The position numbers were made by a program, and so were the translations under genes. Below the pieces are notes generated by a model. It made no database searches and was not told where the DNA came from. It saw only the letters and a program-made list of their open reading frames with translations. From NCBI GenBank assembly GCA_009602735.1, contig WELA01004248.1, forward strand, positions 118,397 through 146,299: a stretch of 27,903 nt of DNA. The letters are read 5' to 3'. Shown in pieces: positions 10,131 through 19,302 of the stretch (position 1 is the first letter of the stretch; every line of letters begins with the position of its first letter). This DNA comes from Mesotaenium endlicherianum. Lineage: Eukaryota > Streptophyta > Zygnematophyceae > Zygnematales > Mesotaeniaceae.

Positions 10131-11380
10131 AGCTTTTCTAGTATCCAACAAACTTTTTTCACATAAGAATGTCTAAAAAATATACAATAAACACTAGAAG
10201 CGAGCCCGAGATCGCATTGCTTTTCCACGGGCGTCCGAAAGATTAAAGCGCCCGCGTCAGCGTTACCTGTCGTTCTTCTCAGACGGACTGCAGCTGCCGC
10301 CTCTTGACACCGTGCGCTGGGTCTCATCGAGGAAGCAACTGCCTCCATCACTCTCGACTCTTGATGGACCTTCATGTTATTTCGGAGCTCGCTCCATTTT
10401 TATGAATACATACCCCCCTTTCTTTTTTTTTTGATTCGGGAGTCGGGACTCATGTTCTACTGACTCCGGAGTCCGGACCGCGCTACTCCGCTCCACTTCG
10501 GTGAGGTCTTTCGTTGAAGGAAACTGTACGTCGTTGCTAAAGTATTGACCAGGAGAGCATGTTGTTGATATTTGACGAAATGATTGGAGGTAGTCAAACG
10601 AGCTCGTATGTCTACAGCACCTGATGGTAGAACGTGGCGAGTTGAGACAGCAACGGTGGCTTTCGACGGCTTTTTATGGCTGGATAAATTTTACATTAAA
10701 GTATATCACTGTATAATTGATGGTTTATATAGGAGCCGCCCCCTGTGTCTAGTTCGTGATAAATGCGACGCTCTTTCCCTACTTCGTAACAAGCGATTGA
10801 GGAAAGTTCGGACTTTTCCCGGTCCACGCCCCGAATCGTGAGCGTTCGACGTCGCCTGGTTGCGCTTGGTCAAACATCACCACGACCGCCACCATGAGCC
10901 ACCTGTGCTCACTGCTCAGTGACCACTACCACTGACCACCGTTCCTATGTTTTGATGTTATGATGCTCACTGTGGCTCACAGGCAAACTCACGAGAATGG
11001 CGGACCCGGTTGTAACCATTCTCAACTGCCTCGGTAGTAACAGACCAGATTGAACCACAAATACCCGTTGAGATAGATCGGGGCAATCTCCCAGCTGCTG
11101 TACTTCCTGGTATCATATCCATATCGAGACTATATCGAACCGTCGATACAAAGCTGACCTCACAAAAGTACTTTTTTGGAGGACTGGTAGGAGCTGGCTA
11201 CTTGCATTAACAACTGGCCAACAGCTGTAAGTTGAAGCGAGCAAAAAGTCGTACAAAGTCAAACTTGGTCGAACATCCTGCCCAGTCCCCTGCAGTCCCC
11301 CAACTGCCCCCAACAAAGCCGAGCGCTAGGTCCAGCCAAGTCCTGGTCCATTCCAGCCAGATCTCCAGTTCATGAGCACC

Positions 11381-11420
11381 GATCAGCACTGATCGCCGCT
11401 GATCGCAACTGATCGGCGCT
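11381..11420 (+). repeat. 10-bp-period GATC repeat, four units
   Basis: Four exact decamer units run in succession: gatcagcact, gatcgccgct, gatcgcaact, gatcggcgct. GATC and the terminal CT are invariant while the middle varies. A further GATC lies 11 bp upstream at 11370. The unit matches one helical turn, placing every GATC on the same face of the DNA. Confidence 0.85.
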
Positions 11421-13101
11421 GCAGTGCCTTTTCGCGTCAAACCCAGTCGAACTTGCTCTGCCAACTGCTGCCAACCGGCCATCGGGTAGTCGATGTTTGC
11501 ACGCCTAACGCTTTAACTGTATGCCCACATGTTGGTCATCTACCGCCATCCTCATCAACTACCAGCGTATCTTCCAATCTATGGCCATGCGTCATTACAA
11601 CTATCGAGACCGTCGTACACGTTTTTACTTCTCACACGTAAGCAAGGTAAATTTATATAGTCTACCTTTCAGGACGATAAATGTTTAGGACTAATAGAGT
11701 GCAATGCGCCAATGTCGCGACTGCCAACCACTGGACGGTGCCACACGCTCAACGCAAGTCACGGTCAACCAGGTACGGAAAGTCAGCATTGACTCACCGA
11801 CCAAAGGACTGAGTTATCTCAGTCAGCGAGTATGTCAAAGTCGTCTTCACTGTCAAAGTGGTCACGACACGTCAAACCCCAAGCCCAAGGATGGATGGGA
11901 ATTTGGACGAAGTAGTCAGCCGAAAGGCTAGGGGCCTGGAACCAGTAATGAGCCAGCCCAACGAGTGCCAAGAAAGGTGCTGATCAATTGGATAATTAAG
12001 TCAAGTACAACAGGGATGTTGCAGAGGCGTTGTGTGCCAACTCGGCCAAGACCCTCAAAGTAACTAAGCACGGCTTGAGCATTCATCTCAAACGCTGCCA
12101 GTCGCCAGCCACATAGGCATGATTGCCAGCTGAAAGGCTAAGCAGTCACGCGCAACAGTCACAAGGCATGCATGCATGCTGGGTGACAACTTCGAAGCTG
12201 TTTGAAGGCTGCTAAGTAAGGACGGCATGCAAGCTAAGCGCTGTGACTAAGCACTGGCATTCTCGAGAGAGGATAATGTGTGGTGCCTCCAAAAGGCACG
12301 AGTCCTGCCTGAAGCTGCCTCATTCTGGCTCGTATCGCGTTGTCAAGAAAGCGGAAGACACAGGTACAAAAAGAAAGGAGAAGAAGGAGCGCGAAGAAGA
12401 AGAGGAGTTCCCAAGGCCATAGAAGAGCCAAGACGCCACGCTTCTGCCGACGCTAGAAGATTTCTTCTCAAGTGTATCATAGAAAGGTTAGACCTCAGAA
12501 GTTCCCAAGAGGGGATCTCGCTGGTAGAAGGTAGAGAGCTGCAAAATAGAATCTGTTAGGATATTAGCACAGATTCGGATCGAACACCACAAGCGTGCGA
12601 AAGCCACTTAAAATGGTGAGTGCTGTGTTAGTTTCCAAGTTCTCATAAGTCTCAATTGTCGAATTGCTGTTAGCAAGAGTAGTATTAACAAGTAAAGCTC
12701 TCAGTGAAGAACTGAGTGAGCCCAGCCAAGCAGTGAAGAACTCCTTAGGCGCGGTGTTGAGTGAAGAGCTCAGACCAGGCCAGCATAGATGTGCAGCTTC
12801 AGAGTTTTGTAAGCTGTAACTTGTGAAAGTTAAGCGAAAGCCTTGAAGGGCGATTTTTTCTGGATCTGGCATTGCCTGTTAAGCTGCTTAGACGTGATTT
12901 CTGCAAACTACAAACTTGTTCATCCTGTAAACCCTCAACTTGGGCGAAAGGCTGTGTGGAAGTAAGACGCTTCTGTCCTACTTCTGAGAACTTGGTTGAT
13001 TGGTTCAGGTCAATAAGAATTCCCAAGCCAGTTGGGGATTGAGGCCTGTGAAGGCTGCCGGTGTTCAACCTGGAAGGGGACTCGGAGGAATTCAACTGAC
13101 T

Positions 13102-13527
13102 ATGCGGTTGAGGAGTGGAAGACTACACCACCCTGTGGAGCCTGCAGAAGGTTCTGATACTAGCCAGAGTCCACGAGAAAGTGAGACGTCTGAGCATACT
13201 GACAACCGGTGGAGTGAGCAACCGTCGAGAGACGAGTCTCGCCATATCTCCGCAAGCGGTGAGAACCGGGATAACACACGAGTCTTTGCACCTGAATCGG
13301 GCAGAGAGCAAGACGTGTGGGGTAAAGTCAGTGAGTCCTGGTCACCGTTCGAAATGGCCGGTGATGATCGGGATGAAAAACCTAAGTTCAACTGTCTGCA
13401 AAGTGTTTCAACGGACGAACCAGTGGAAACGGTCTCATTTTCAAAGAGTTTGATGAGATCTATTGGGCAGAATTCTTTTAGAAGATTCGAAAGGATTCTT
13501 CTTATACGCAATCTATCGCATTTATAG
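13102..13527 (+). pseudogene. N-terminal Gag region of the retroelement
   Basis: This frame begins at ATG 13102 with MRLRSGR, a basic start seen in several retroelement Gag proteins. It continues as a charged, Ser/Glu/Arg-rich, probably disordered segment. Near 13480 the sense switches: the Gag body reads on in another frame (KIRKDSSYTQS from 13482), while this frame runs on 15 more codons to a stop at 13525-13527. The switch is either a frameshift mutation or a recoding site. ATG choice is by the MRLRSGR resemblance; the frame itself is open from about 13000. Confidence 0.5.
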
Positions 13528-14948
13528 GCTTGGTTCAGTACTTGGACAAGGATGCCCTGCTGCTATATCGTCAATTCCGGAAGGATGAGGATCTCACTCA
13601 AGAATGGGCATGTGGAGAGCAAAAAAGGGCTAGGGATTTGAAAATCCAGAAAGAGGCTGCAAAAGCCCGAATGTCTGCTTTATCTTCAGGAAGAGCAGTG
13701 CCAACTGCACCTGTTGAGAGCATAGACATAGCTGCACTAACACAAGAATTAACAGAGGCCATGAGGCAGCTCAGTGAGGGCCAGCAAAGAGCTGCTACTC
13801 AGAATGATGATGCGGGCTCTGTCGCAGAGTTGCGAAAGGTGTGTGCAGAAGTGTCTGAAAAGATTGCTAATGCTCAGGAACGAGTAACGCGCCGAGATGC
13901 ACTTTTAAATGGTCAGCTAGGCGATAGCGCCACGACAGAGGCAAGCCATGCGCAAGCCCTGGCTAGCTGTCGTAAGGATATGGAGGCTTTGGATGACCAG
14001 CTAGACTCCGAGCATTGCCTGCGTCGGTTCTTTGAATCGCTTGAAGCACAATTCCCAGAGGATCGCAGTCTTAAGGTGCACCGTTATGTGCATTTTGTTC
14101 GTCAGAAGAACGAGACAGTCATGGAGGTTAAATCCAGATTGGTAGACCTCGCCAAAAAGGCAAACATCTACGAGCCCAGAATAGTGGCTGACAAACTTCT
14201 GTTATGCTTGGGCAAGGAAACAGATCGTGAAGTCACGCCACACTTGTCCGCGAAGCACGGGATAGATTGGGACATTGACGAGGCGGCTGAAATAGCACGC
14301 AATGTCAAAGAAGGTAAAGTGTGGTACAAGGAGGCTTCCAGGACGCTTATGGCTCCTGAGAGGAGGGAGGAATCTTCTCCATCTAAGGCCAACAGCTCTA
14401 ATTTTCAGTTTAAGAAAAAGAGCGGGTCTTTAAATAAGTGTGCTAAGCACGCCAACACTGCTGAAATGGCAAATGGCTGTTGGAATTGCGGGAAATCAGG
14501 ACATCAAAAGAGAGATTGTCCGTACCCGGATGCTAAGCAACTATCTGCTAGCAAGGCGAAGATATGTGCACATTGCAGCAAGAAGGGACACTCAGAAGAT
14601 GAGTGCTGGTCTAAGAACCCAAATTTGAAGCCGCCATGGGCATATGCTGCCACAAAAGAGACAGACAAGGAGAAAAAGAAAGAAAAGGGTAGCTCTGGTA
14701 ACCGCAAGGGTAACCAGAAGTACGACGCTATGATTGCGGAAATCGCGGAGTTGAAAGCTCAAGTTGCGAAACTAAATGCGCCTAATGTCTACTATGATGC
14801 AGATGTTGCAGAAAAAACCGTCTGCAAAGGCGAGAAGTTGACGCCTGAAGGCTGTGGGTGCAACGGCTGCCGAGCGAGCAGATCACGACCGTCTGGTACC
14901 AAGGAATGCTGGGAAGCTTTCTCAGACTTTTTGGATCACTTCGGATGA
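13482..14948 (+). pseudogene. gag: Gag polyprotein body with two CCHC zinc knuckles
   Basis: The 488-codon open frame runs from just after TAG 13479-13481 to TGA 14946-14948. The first half is helical and charged (LVQYLDKDALLLYRQFRKDE; later EHCLRRFFESLEAQFPEDRS and KNETVMEVKSRLVDLAKKA), as expected for a capsid domain. Two zinc knuckles follow, each CX2CX4HX4C with all ligands intact: CWNCGKSGHQKRDC (14478-14519) and CAHCSKKGHSEDEC (14565-14606). After a Lys-rich linker there is a short helical segment (IAEIAELKAQVAKLNAP). Zinc knuckles bind the element's RNA for packaging. The intact knuckles show this part is less decayed than the downstream domains. The transition to the protease needs a +1 shift near 14920-14948, where CTTTTTGG lies. 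Confidence 0.85.
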
Positions 14949-15726
14949 AAATGAGATCTCGCAGCTGCGACAAGCCAGGCCTGGGACGCGTAAGACATTT
15001 TGTTTTTCGCTGGAGAAGCTGAAGGCCCTGGTGGAACACCGGATCCAGCATGCTCCTTTGCTTTCTCTCGCTGATTTGCATATCACCTACCCGTTTACGG
15101 TTGAAGAAGCCGAACATCAGCTGGATATAGCTGAGGAGGGTGCGAACAGCGCCTCATTGCCGACCAATTTCAGCACTGTGAGAGTGCAGAATAGGGATGG
15201 TGCACTACTATTCAACAATTGGGCAGCCCCCAACGTTCTGTTGAATACGGGCGCACAGCCAGTCATTCTGGGAAATTGAGCTGTGAAAGCTCTAGGATTG
15301 ACAGCAAGGGACCTGAAAGAGAGTCCTTTCCAATTGAAAACTGCCTCAGGGCAAGTCACCAAGTCTTGTGGGATTACTCGCAAGCCTGTGGAAATCACAG
15401 TAGATTCAGGGAAACCTGAAGAGGCGTCACTACTCATGGAGTGCACAATGACGGAGGCAAATAACTATGATGTTCTCTTAGGGACAGAAGCACTGATTCC
15501 CTTGGGTATGGTCATTGATCTGCGGAAGCAGAGGGTGACTTACCAGTCAACAGATCAGCAGCCGGCAAGAGAAATTCCTGTGAAGATGGTTTGCACAAAA
15601 GAAGCAAGCTATGGGCTGCTAGACTGTTGCGTTAACAACAGGTTCCCAGAATCCTGCGACAACATCATGAAACACAAAGAGGAAATCTATACGAGCATCA
15701 ACATGCCAACACCCTTGGTATGGTAA
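14854..15726 (+). pseudogene. Retropepsin-like aspartic protease, broken
   Basis: In the frame +1 to the Gag body, a Gln/Arg-rich linker leads to VLLNTGAQPVILG (15238-15276). This is the retropepsin active-site segment, with Asn in place of the catalytic Asp (codon 15244-15246). A TGA follows at 15277-15279. The frame then continues with the rest of the fold: SPFQLKTASGQ, an ITVDSGKPEEASL strand region and YDVLLGTEALIPLGMVIDL, which resembles the ILG/LLG hydrophobic-Gly segment of retropepsins. It ends at TAA 15724-15726, ten nucleotides before the methyltransferase ATG and in the same frame. The D-to-N change and the stop mean no active enzyme from this copy. Family assignment is good for a retroelement protease. 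Confidence 0.75.
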
Positions 15727-15735
15727 CCTCGGATT

Positions 15736-16461
15736 ATGGAGCAACTGGAAACTGTGAGTAACAGGGATCGCGGCCCGCAAGAGCTGCTGCCAGTACCTTA
15801 TCCAGTTACCTCTGCTGCAAACCTGATGCCGGGAGTCGAGCCGCTGCCGCAAGTCATTGTCAGGATGGGAGATCCTTTTCGTAAGAGGGGAGTGGTGGTG
15901 TTGGAATTGTTTGCCGGACTTGGGTCTGGGACCATAGCATTGATCCATCGAGGGATACAGGTGGCCAAAGTCCTGTATGTGGACAATGATGACCACGCTT
16001 TTCAAGCATTCAGAAAAGTCATGAGTCAGACGCGGCAAATGCATCACTTTTAGGGGTTGGTGCCCCCATACTCCAATGTTGAGCGCATTGCTGGGGGCAA
16101 CATTATTGATGTGAAGCCTAAAGACCTGTATGGCTACAGGATTGACTGGATCTTTGTTCGATTCCCTTGTCAACTGTTTTCTCAAGCTGGGAACCGGAGG
16201 GGATTCAGTGACCCACGAGCACAACACTGGGGATGGATGGTGAAAATCATCAGCACGCTGCGGGTACATCAGCACTATCACCCACCAGTGTTTGTGATTG
16301 AGAACGTACATCCAGGAATGGATTACAAGCAGATGAAGTCGGGAAAACCATGGCGGATTTTTGACTCTACCTCCCAATCAATATCCATCAAGGGAAGAAG
16401 AACGTCAACGAGTTTGCATTTGAGCTGCAGACTCTCTATAGTCCGGCCGCTCCCACTCTAG
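15736..16461 (+). pseudogene. C5-cytosine DNA methyltransferase domain carried by the retroelement, interrupted
   Basis: The conserved C5-methyltransferase motifs occur in order. Motif I, the AdoMet-binding loop, is LELFAGLGSG (15901-15930). Motif II is LYVDNDDHA (about 15973-15999). A motif III-like GGNIIDV follows at about 16093-16113. Motif IV is RFPCQLFSQAGNRRGFSDPR, with the nucleophile Cys at 16168-16170. Motif VI is VFVIENV (16288-16308), with the catalytic Glu at 16300-16302. One in-frame TAG (16051-16053) separates motifs II and III. After motif VI the frame drifts; a motif VIII-like ERQRVCI is read in another frame at 16400-16420, indicating a frameshift. No target-recognition domain or motifs IX-X are recognisable, so the copy is interrupted and probably truncated. 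The family transfers methyl groups to cytosine C5 in DNA. The enzyme family is confident; the subfamily (DNMT3/DRM-like versus bacterial-type) needs a tree. Confidence 0.85.
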
Positions 16462-16637
16462 GTGAGAAATTTTAAATCCGTTGGTTCTACAAGAAGATCA
16501 ATGTTCTTGTTGCTGCTAGAGCAAAAGCATTCCAGCTTGCTTCTTTCCGCCTTGCTTGAACTATGGCTGCAGACTTTGAGTTAGCCGATGCATCAGCTCG
16601 CATTCTTCCTTCTCTCTCAGCTTTTTAGCCAAATTTA

Positions 16638-16904
16638 TTGCATCAGAATGTGCAAAGCAATTCATGGAAATCCGAGCCCCCCAAGGAATTCCATTCCAAT
16701 CCCGAAAAACCACAACACACGGGTTCGGGCTCCCACACACAAGGGGAAAGAGGAGAGAGTAAGCCATCAAGCTCCTCTCGGAATTGGGACTCTAAGTTCC
16801 TTCCTAATGTCCAATGTCACAAGTGTCTCCAGCAGGGGCCCCAATCCGAGCAACTGTCAGACTATGCCTCCGGGCTCTCCTCTCCATCGAAGTGTGAAGG
16901 CTAG
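16638..16904 (+). pseudogene. Fossil Gag tail with a degenerate zinc knuckle
   Basis: An 88-codon frame with a Ser/Pro/Lys/Gln-rich linker is followed by VQCHKCLQQGPQSEQL. Aligned to CX2CX4HX4C, the first two Cys and the Gly are present, but the His is Pro (CAY to CCC) and the last Cys is Leu. The linker-plus-knuckle arrangement is typical of Ty3/Gypsy-like Gag C-termini. The overlapping frame 16588-16992 also gives a Gag-like RVRAPTHKGK piece, suggesting a frameshift. It is a fossil and not functional. Confidence 0.45.
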
Positions 16905-17120
16905 TGTGGTAGGCCTGCCAAATGAGCAGGGTTTTGGCCCTCTTTTAGGCTCTCAGGATGCGCGGGTTTCACCCCCAACTCCCCTGGAGTGAGAGGTTAG
17001 GTCATACTTGCCCAATTATATCATTTACTAAAACTAGGCCTAAGGGAGGTAGGTACTAGCTCCTTAGCTTCATTGAGTTCACCAAGTTATCCCCCTACGG
17101 CGGGACTTTTTCTAATATAA

Positions 17121-17279
17121 GCTTTCACCAATAGTAAAGAAGTTCAAGTGGTAGTTGATACGGGCTCCTCCATTACTACTATACGCTTGCTTGTGCCTCA
17201 TAATCCGCCTTTTCTTCTATGTTCCTTCACTTCCTTGACATTCGGCAACGGGACTTTTAGTGCTACCTTTGACTTGTGA
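17121..17279 (+). pseudogene. Fossil retropepsin fragment (DTGSS)
   Basis: The frame between TAA 17118-17120 and TGA 17277-17279 reads NSKEVQVVVDTGSSITTIRL. This is a canonical retroelement protease start with the catalytic Asp (17157-17159) intact, followed by SLTFGNGTFSATFDL. Only about 52 codons remain, so the C-terminal half is lost. It lies about 215 bp after the fossil Gag tail, in the expected Gag-protease order. It is too short to have been reported by a length-filtered gene finder. Confidence 0.6.
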
Positions 17280-17385
17280 GAATTTGTGTTGTGCTTTTGC
17301 TGCACAATGAGTTAACCAAAATATACCATAAAGATTACCTGCTAATATAAAGATCTCTATTAAATAGTTGTATTGGTAAAACAAT
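17265..17385 (+). repeat. Copy A of a diverged direct repeat (about 120 bp)
   Basis: Starting at ttgacttgtgaga, this AT-rich stretch aligns with 19186-19302. Shared landmarks in order are tgaYttgtgaga, gttgtRcttttg, gtYaaccaRaa, accataaa, ctaatatRaagat, ttaaatRgtt and attggtaa. It overlaps the end of the fossil protease frame, so the repeat may be the terminal region of the second element. Confidence 0.6.
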
Positions 17386-17678
17386 GGAATGAAAGCTTTG
17401 ATCACAGTACTCTGAATGGTAGCACAGATAAGGTCACAAACAGTATTCCGAATGTAGGACGTAGACTACTCGATTGGCCCTAGATGACAATTATCATCAA
17501 GTTACACCAGTGGACCGGGCCAAAAAATAGGATTTGCACTATTGGACAGATGGGTGCATTATCTTGCCACCTCACATTGCCTCTTCGGACCCGAGGCGCA
17601 ATGGACTACGCAGTTACATGAAGCAGGCAATAAAATAGTATAGAACTCGGAGACTGGATTAATTCTCTAAATACAAGC

Positions 17679-17957
17679 ATGCTTTTGCCAAGTGGGCCAA
17701 GGTGCAGGGCGGATATAACTTTGTTGGCTAAAGGCTCAGCAGCCTCTCGAGGTTCTAAAGACAGGCAAGTAGTGGACTATTCCTTGCCCAATGTGCAGCT
17801 GGATTTGCTTGCTGATAGGACACCAGCACTCTTCGAGAAGGACCTAGATGAGGAATAGGATAAGCGAGCTGAGATTGGTGCCAGTCCTAGCCATGGAGAG
17901 CAGGGAGGGCCCGTTGAAGAGGAGTCAGAAAAGCTTACGACACCTTCAGAGGACTGA
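17679..17957 (+). pseudogene. Broken reading frame of unknown origin
   Basis: From ATG 17679 the frame reads 59 codons to TAG 17856-17858 and then continues in the same frame to TGA 17955-17957. The peptide has coding-like composition: ADITLLAKGSAASRG, then VDYSLPNVQLDLLADRTPAL and a Glu-rich tail (PVEEESEKLTTPSED). I recognise no domain. Its position between element relics suggests a retroelement-derived frame interrupted by one stop, but this is inference. Confidence 0.3.
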
Positions 17958-19185
17958 GCAGAGGGGAGAGGGGGGTTCTTCCCTTCTCACCAGGTGGGGC
18001 AGCCTTTTCCATAGAAACGAACCACAGCATACCAGAGGGCAGTGGAGGACATGGGGAAGGAGGCAGCTGAGGAGCAACAGCCGGGAGACTCAACCATGAG
18101 GGAGTGAGACTCAGTCAGATAGGGCAGCCAGAAGGGCTGCCCGGGACGCAGTCCAGGGGATGCAACAAGGTCTTTTGACCATGGGCATGTGCCCCTCGCC
18201 AATGTCTTCTGCACCTTTCAAGAATCCCTGTTTTATACCTTGTTACTGAGAGGGTTGCAATACAGAGAGTTGCAATTGTGGTGCAATGCCCTAGAGGTCC
18301 TAGGGTTAGTGAGCCTAAGGTCTTTAGAAGACCAACTGACAGAGCTCGGTATACTGGGTCTAGGTGTAGATCTAGATCTAGGTCCCCAAAGGACCAAACT
18401 CATGAACACCTCCCCTAGAACATCCTTCAATTTTTCTTGCTGAGGATCTCTCTGTTTGCATTCCTGATTCCTAAAAGGTAGTGAATTGAAGGTGGAGGTG
18501 ACAGCCCGTTGCTACTAGTGAAACCCACAGTTTGGCAACAATGTTGAAGCAAAAAGCGAAGGCCTGGGTTGACAAGTAGTGAGTAAACTGACTGCTGTCG
18601 ATTTAGACCATTTCTAATGTTTTGGAGGCGACAACAATTTAAGTTGGAAGGATTGTAATGAATCAGTATATTATCAGATGTATTGATTTGGTTCAATGCA
18701 ATAATTAATTAAGTTCGATCTCCTTAACTCTAGTAAATATTAAGCGTAATTATATACTGACTTAGCCTAGAGTAGTTGGCTGAAGTTCGTTAAAGTTGGC
18801 TTGCTTGACACTTTTTTTGACAGCCAGTCGACCACCTTAAACGGAACTAGCAAACTGCCTAATAATGCATACATTGTGATATGCTAGAATGGATGGCTAG
18901 GTGACGCCTCAAGGGGACGACGATTTGGGATGATGGGAGATGGCTGTAGATTTGGTTAGCCGATATCCTACCGACAGGTTAGCTCCCGGGTAGGCAATGC
19001 CATTGCACTTGCCGTTGAACAGTGAACTCATTTCATGTACATAAGTTTTTGGAAACGAGGCTATTTCTTTGTACAAAATATTGGGAGAACATTGAATCTA
19101 AGGCTACAAGCCATTACACGAACTGCTTACAAAGTTTGCTTATATACGAGTTCGCTGATTGCTCTTGATGCACATTCCATGCATT

Positions 19186-19302
19186 TTGATTTGTGAGATT
19201 TGCTTACGCTAGTTGCGTTGTACTTTTGTGGTCAACCAGAAAACACCATAAAAATAACTCTAATATGAAGATTGTTTCTTAAATGGTTATTCACTATTGG
19301 TA
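19186..19302 (+). repeat. Copy B of the diverged direct repeat, in the 3' flank of the YebC/TACO1 gene
   Basis: It aligns with 17265-17385 by the ordered landmarks described for copy A, with small insertions and deletions. It lies 53 bp downstream of the minus-strand stop at 19355, so on the minus strand it probably falls in or just beyond the 3' UTR of that gene. Confidence 0.6.

Larger units (their letters stand above)
9536..13101. other. Gene-poor region with short repeats, probably 5' part of a transposable element at its right end
   Basis: No supported gene. The left part (9536-9890) may hold the 5' region or an upstream exon of the minus-strand gene at 8478-9535, but no exon joins in frame convincingly. 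At 10380-10500 there is a T-rich run followed by an imperfect inverted, GAGTC-rich stretch (ggactccgg/ccggagtcc type). Positions 10830-11930 are rich in repeated GTCAAAC, AGTCGAAC and CCAGTC words, plus a 10-bp-period GATC array. Positions 12000-13101 precede the Gag frame of the retroelement and are the natural place for its leader and LTR. I could not recognise LTR ends or a primer-binding site by eye. Confidence 0.45.
13102..16475 (+). mobile_element. Decayed LTR-retrotransposon-like element: Gag, protease, cytosine DNA methyltransferase
   Basis: Plus-strand frames in order give an N-terminal Gag region (13102-13527), a Gag body with two CCHC zinc knuckles (13482-14948), an aspartic protease (14854-15726) and a C5-cytosine methyltransferase (15736-16461). 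The N-terminal Gag, protease and methyltransferase share one reading frame; the Gag body is in another. Protease and methyltransferase are separated only by one TAA, so they probably derive from one polyprotein. I see no reverse transcriptase, RNase H or integrase peptides in any frame from 9.5 to 19.3 kb. The copy is therefore non-autonomous, truncated or rearranged. LTRs, primer-binding site and target-site duplication were not recognised, so the outer limits are only those of the coding relics. Several disabling changes show it is not intact. Confidence 0.75.
16588..17279 (+). mobile_element. Second, older retroelement fragment: Gag nucleocapsid plus protease relics
   Basis: Downstream of the methyltransferase, a second Gag-like tail and a second retropepsin active site appear in order on the plus strand, in different frames and more decayed than the first element. 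Having another nucleocapsid and protease so close means a distinct element or copy, not a continuation. A purine-rich run (aaggggaaagaggagagag, 16741-16759) lies inside the Gag-like part. No LTRs are recognised, so the limits are approximate. Confidence 0.55.
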
